Part shown: piece after piece, positions 28,019 through 29,617 of the stretch
Layout of the letters: each line of letters starts with the position of its first letter
Numbering within the stretch: position 1 is the first letter of the stretch
Assembly (NCBI GenBank): GCA_902984215.1
Contig: CADWAF010001588.1
Location: forward strand, 1-29,617
DNA length: 29,617 nt
Reading direction: 5' to 3'
Origin: Willaertia magna
Lineage: Eukaryota; Heterolobosea; Eutetramitea; Acrasida; Naegleriidae
Translations under genes and position numbers: made by a program
The notes under the pieces: model-generated
The model's input: the letters and a program-made list of their open reading frames with translations, nothing else
Databases searched by the model: none
Told to the model about the DNA's origin: nothing

Positions 28019-28087
28019 ATTACCCTGATCTTTTTTTAAATGTTACCCTAATCTTTTTTTAAATGTTACTCTGATCCTTTAAATATA
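28019..28087. repeat. Three 23-bp tandem repeats upstream of the recombinase gene
   Basis: The phrase TTACCCTGATCTTTTTTTAA recurs with TAC at 28021, 28044 and 28067, an exact 23-bp step; the third copy has decayed. They lie in the 230-bp spacer between gene C and the recombinase ORF, together with a partial copy (ACCCTATTTTTTAATAT) near 28004. They could be regulatory sites of the recombinase gene. Confidence 0.7.
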
Positions 28088-28226
28088 CTTTTTTTAAAAC
28101 AAGATTTTTGTTTTATTTATGTTTTTGTCATTTATATTATAACTATTATCTTAAAATAATTATAAAATTCTGAATATCATTAAATTTTTGTATCAATAAC
28201 AATAAAAAAAATTAGATAAAAGTATA

Positions 28227-29617
28227 ATGAAACGTAAACAATCAAAACAATCAAAACAATCGTCAAGTAAATCATATCTCGATAAATCAGCACATAGTAA
28301 ATCAAATAAAAAACCTAAACAATCATCAAATAACTCATCATCTAATCAGTCTTCAAGTCAAACTTCCTATCAAGTTAATGATCAAACAAATAGTGATACA
28401 GATAGTGATATTGTAATTATTCTTTTTGATTCAGATTGTGATTCAGATTGCTTTGAAATAGAACGTAGTAATAGTGTGTTAGAAGAAAGTACAATGTCTA
28501 ATAGCACAACCAATAATGTAGAAACAAATAGTGTAAATGTAGAAGTATCTTTTGAAAATGTTAACGGTGTAAATGTTCCTGAAGAAGATGCAGAGGAAAT
28601 AATGAATGATAATTCTTTTGATGCTGCCTTAAATATGTTAGATAAGGAGGACAGAGAAAATTATAAAGAAATTAATGAAACACTAAAGAAATTACCAACA
28701 ATGCAAACACTCAAGAATATGCAATTAGATGAAGTTACTGTAGATACTATTGAGAATAATAAATTCTCTGAAAATACAGCAAAATACTACACTTATGTAT
28801 TTAATGTTTATATGAAATATTTTAGATTACAAGTAGCTCAAGATCCTAATTTTAATAGTGGAGTTCCTTTTCCTTTAAAATTAAGTACCATCAAACACTA
28901 CGCTTTTTATTTACGTATAAACAAGGGATATGCACATTTTACCACAGTAAAATTAGCGTTTTTTGCATTAAAAAGATTAAACTTTAAATACTGTAATGAT
29001 AACCTCCATTCATTTTCTAAACAAGTTAAAACTTTTTTCGTTCAATTAGCTTATTCTGTTGGTTCTGAACAATATAAGATTAGACCATTATTAAACAAAG
29101 GTAAAGAACAAATGTTAAATCTTATAGACCAATCAGTATATTTAGATTGTCTTCTCTCTTTACTTATAATGCAAGGCAGGAGTAGAAGTTTAAGAGGTGA
29201 CACTTTACAAGCTATAAAGTTAAGAGATATTACATTTATTAGATCTATGGTAAAAGATTGTGTACTTTTGACTACGAGGTTTTGGATAAAGAAGGATAAG
29301 ACAGTTTTTAAGAGAAAGAGATTTCAAACTCTTCTCGGAAACCCTAACTATAAACGTTGCGGTAATATTTGTCTTTTACTCTATCTTACACATTTTAGAA
29401 AAGTATTTAGAGTAAATGATCCTATCTATTTGTTAAATTTACCTCAAGGTCATGCTGATTGGGGAATATTAGATGAATATTTAGACGAGCTTTTATTTCT
29501 TTTGGCAGATGGTAAAAGTAGTTGGACCAATAAGTGTATGAGTAATAAGATGAAGAACTTTTGTAGTTTAAACAATATAGATCAGTATAGTACTGGTTTG
29601 GGTTTGGGGGAAATTAA
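28227..29617 (+). CDS. Tyrosine recombinase, Crypton/Ndc10-II type (3' end outside the window)
   Basis: The ATG at 28227 opens a frame with no stop to the last base, at least 463 codons. Residues 1-150 are disordered (Lys/Ser/Gln start, then acidic). Residues ~165-300 look like the helical core-binding part (ENTAKYYTYVFNVYMKYFRL, then LSTIKHYAFYLRINKGY). The catalytic part begins with RSRSLRGDTLQAIKLRDI, matching the box-I Arg region that Cryptons share with Ndc10 domain II (xLRGDxLRxLxLSDL). It continues with a Cys-containing helix (CGNICLLLYLTHFRK) where relatives have CPVGALAxYLxxRF. Cryptons move by cutting and rejoining DNA through such an enzyme. The last residues (STGLGLGEI) fall where relatives have a T-H-x-x-R motif, so the enzyme may be defective. 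The catalytic Tyr would lie beyond the window. Confidence 0.7.
   Translation, partial: MKRKQSKQSKQSSSKSYLDKSAHSKSNKKPKQSSNNSSSNQSSSQTSYQVNDQTNSDTDSDIVIILFDSDCDSDCFEIERSNSVLEESTMSNSTTNNVETNSVNVEVSFENVNGVNVPEEDAEEIMNDNSFDAALNMLDKEDRENYKEINETLKKLPTMQTLKNMQLDEVTVDTIENNKFSENTAKYYTYVFNVYMKYFRLQVAQDPNFNSGVPFPLKLSTIKHYAFYLRINKGYAHFTTVKLAFFALKRLNFKYCNDNLHSFSKQVKTFFVQLAYSVGSEQYKIRPLLNKGKEQMLNLIDQSVYLDCLLSLLIMQGRSRSLRGDTLQAIKLRDITFIRSMVKDCVLLTTRFWIKKDKTVFKRKRFQTLLGNPNYKRCGNICLLLYLTHFRKVFRVNDPIYLLNLPQGHADWGILDEYLDELLFLLADGKSSWTNKCMSNKMKNFCSLNNIDQYSTGLGLGEI

Noticed and set aside
1..29617. A ciliate-like code with UAA/UAG as glutamine for the whole genome
   Set aside because: Ten long housekeeping genes contain no internal UAA or UAG and stop at UAA or UAG where the protein families end (dUTPase, CNOT11). 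The in-frame stops are confined to accessory genes.

Overview
The window comes from the nuclear genome of an AT-rich eukaryote, most likely a free-living amoeboid protist of heterolobosean (Naegleria-like) or amoebozoan type. Evidence: uninterrupted or nearly intronless genes for a peroxisomal import receptor (PEX7), a NEK-type kinase, a CCR4-NOT subunit (CNOT11), a small-subunit processome protein (WDR46/UTP7) and a lysosome/Golgi-type PQ-loop protein; two 46-nt GT-AG introns; codons ending mostly in A/T; and spacers of 80-95% A+T. The exact species cannot be read from the sequence. | Layout. (1) 1-3.7 kb is an accessory block. It holds a divergent pair (an Asn/Gln-rich repeat protein on the minus strand and an HMG-box-like protein on the plus strand) and two damaged minus-strand genes. 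All of these carry in-frame stop codons where glutamine or tryptophan is expected. (2) 3.86-20.37 kb is an ordinary, dense housekeeping block of ten genes: secreted alpha/beta hydrolase, PEX7, NEK kinase, Kelch protein, dUTPase, SLC66A2-like PQ-loop protein, membrane alpha/beta hydrolase, UTP7/WDR46, CNOT11 and an LRR protein. Neighbours are often tail-to-tail, with 1, 4 or 11 nt between stop codons. (3) 20.4-22.2 kb is a gene-free spacer that is almost pure A/T, with a 21-bp perfect hairpin and one G-rich island. (4) 22.2-29.6 kb looks like a multi-gene mobile element. It has a ~78-bp tandem array of GC-cored palindromes, then three large same-strand genes of no family I recognise (A, B, C), a 23-bp triple repeat, and a tyrosine-recombinase gene of the Crypton/Ndc10-II type that runs off the window end. 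| How it fits together. The recombinase, the palindrome array and the co-oriented genes A-B-C are best read as one undescribed Crypton-like element carrying cargo, placed next to an AT-rich spacer. Genes A, B and C, like the accessory genes at the left end, contain in-frame UAA/UAG (and one UGA) codons that split otherwise continuous coding frames. Every one can be explained by a C:G-to-T:A transition at a CAA, CAG or TGG codon. None occurs inside the ten housekeeping genes. Either these accessory genes are decaying by one mutational route, or they are expressed through stop-codon readthrough. Long downstream extensions with AATAAA signals just after the second stop show where the ancestral genes ended.
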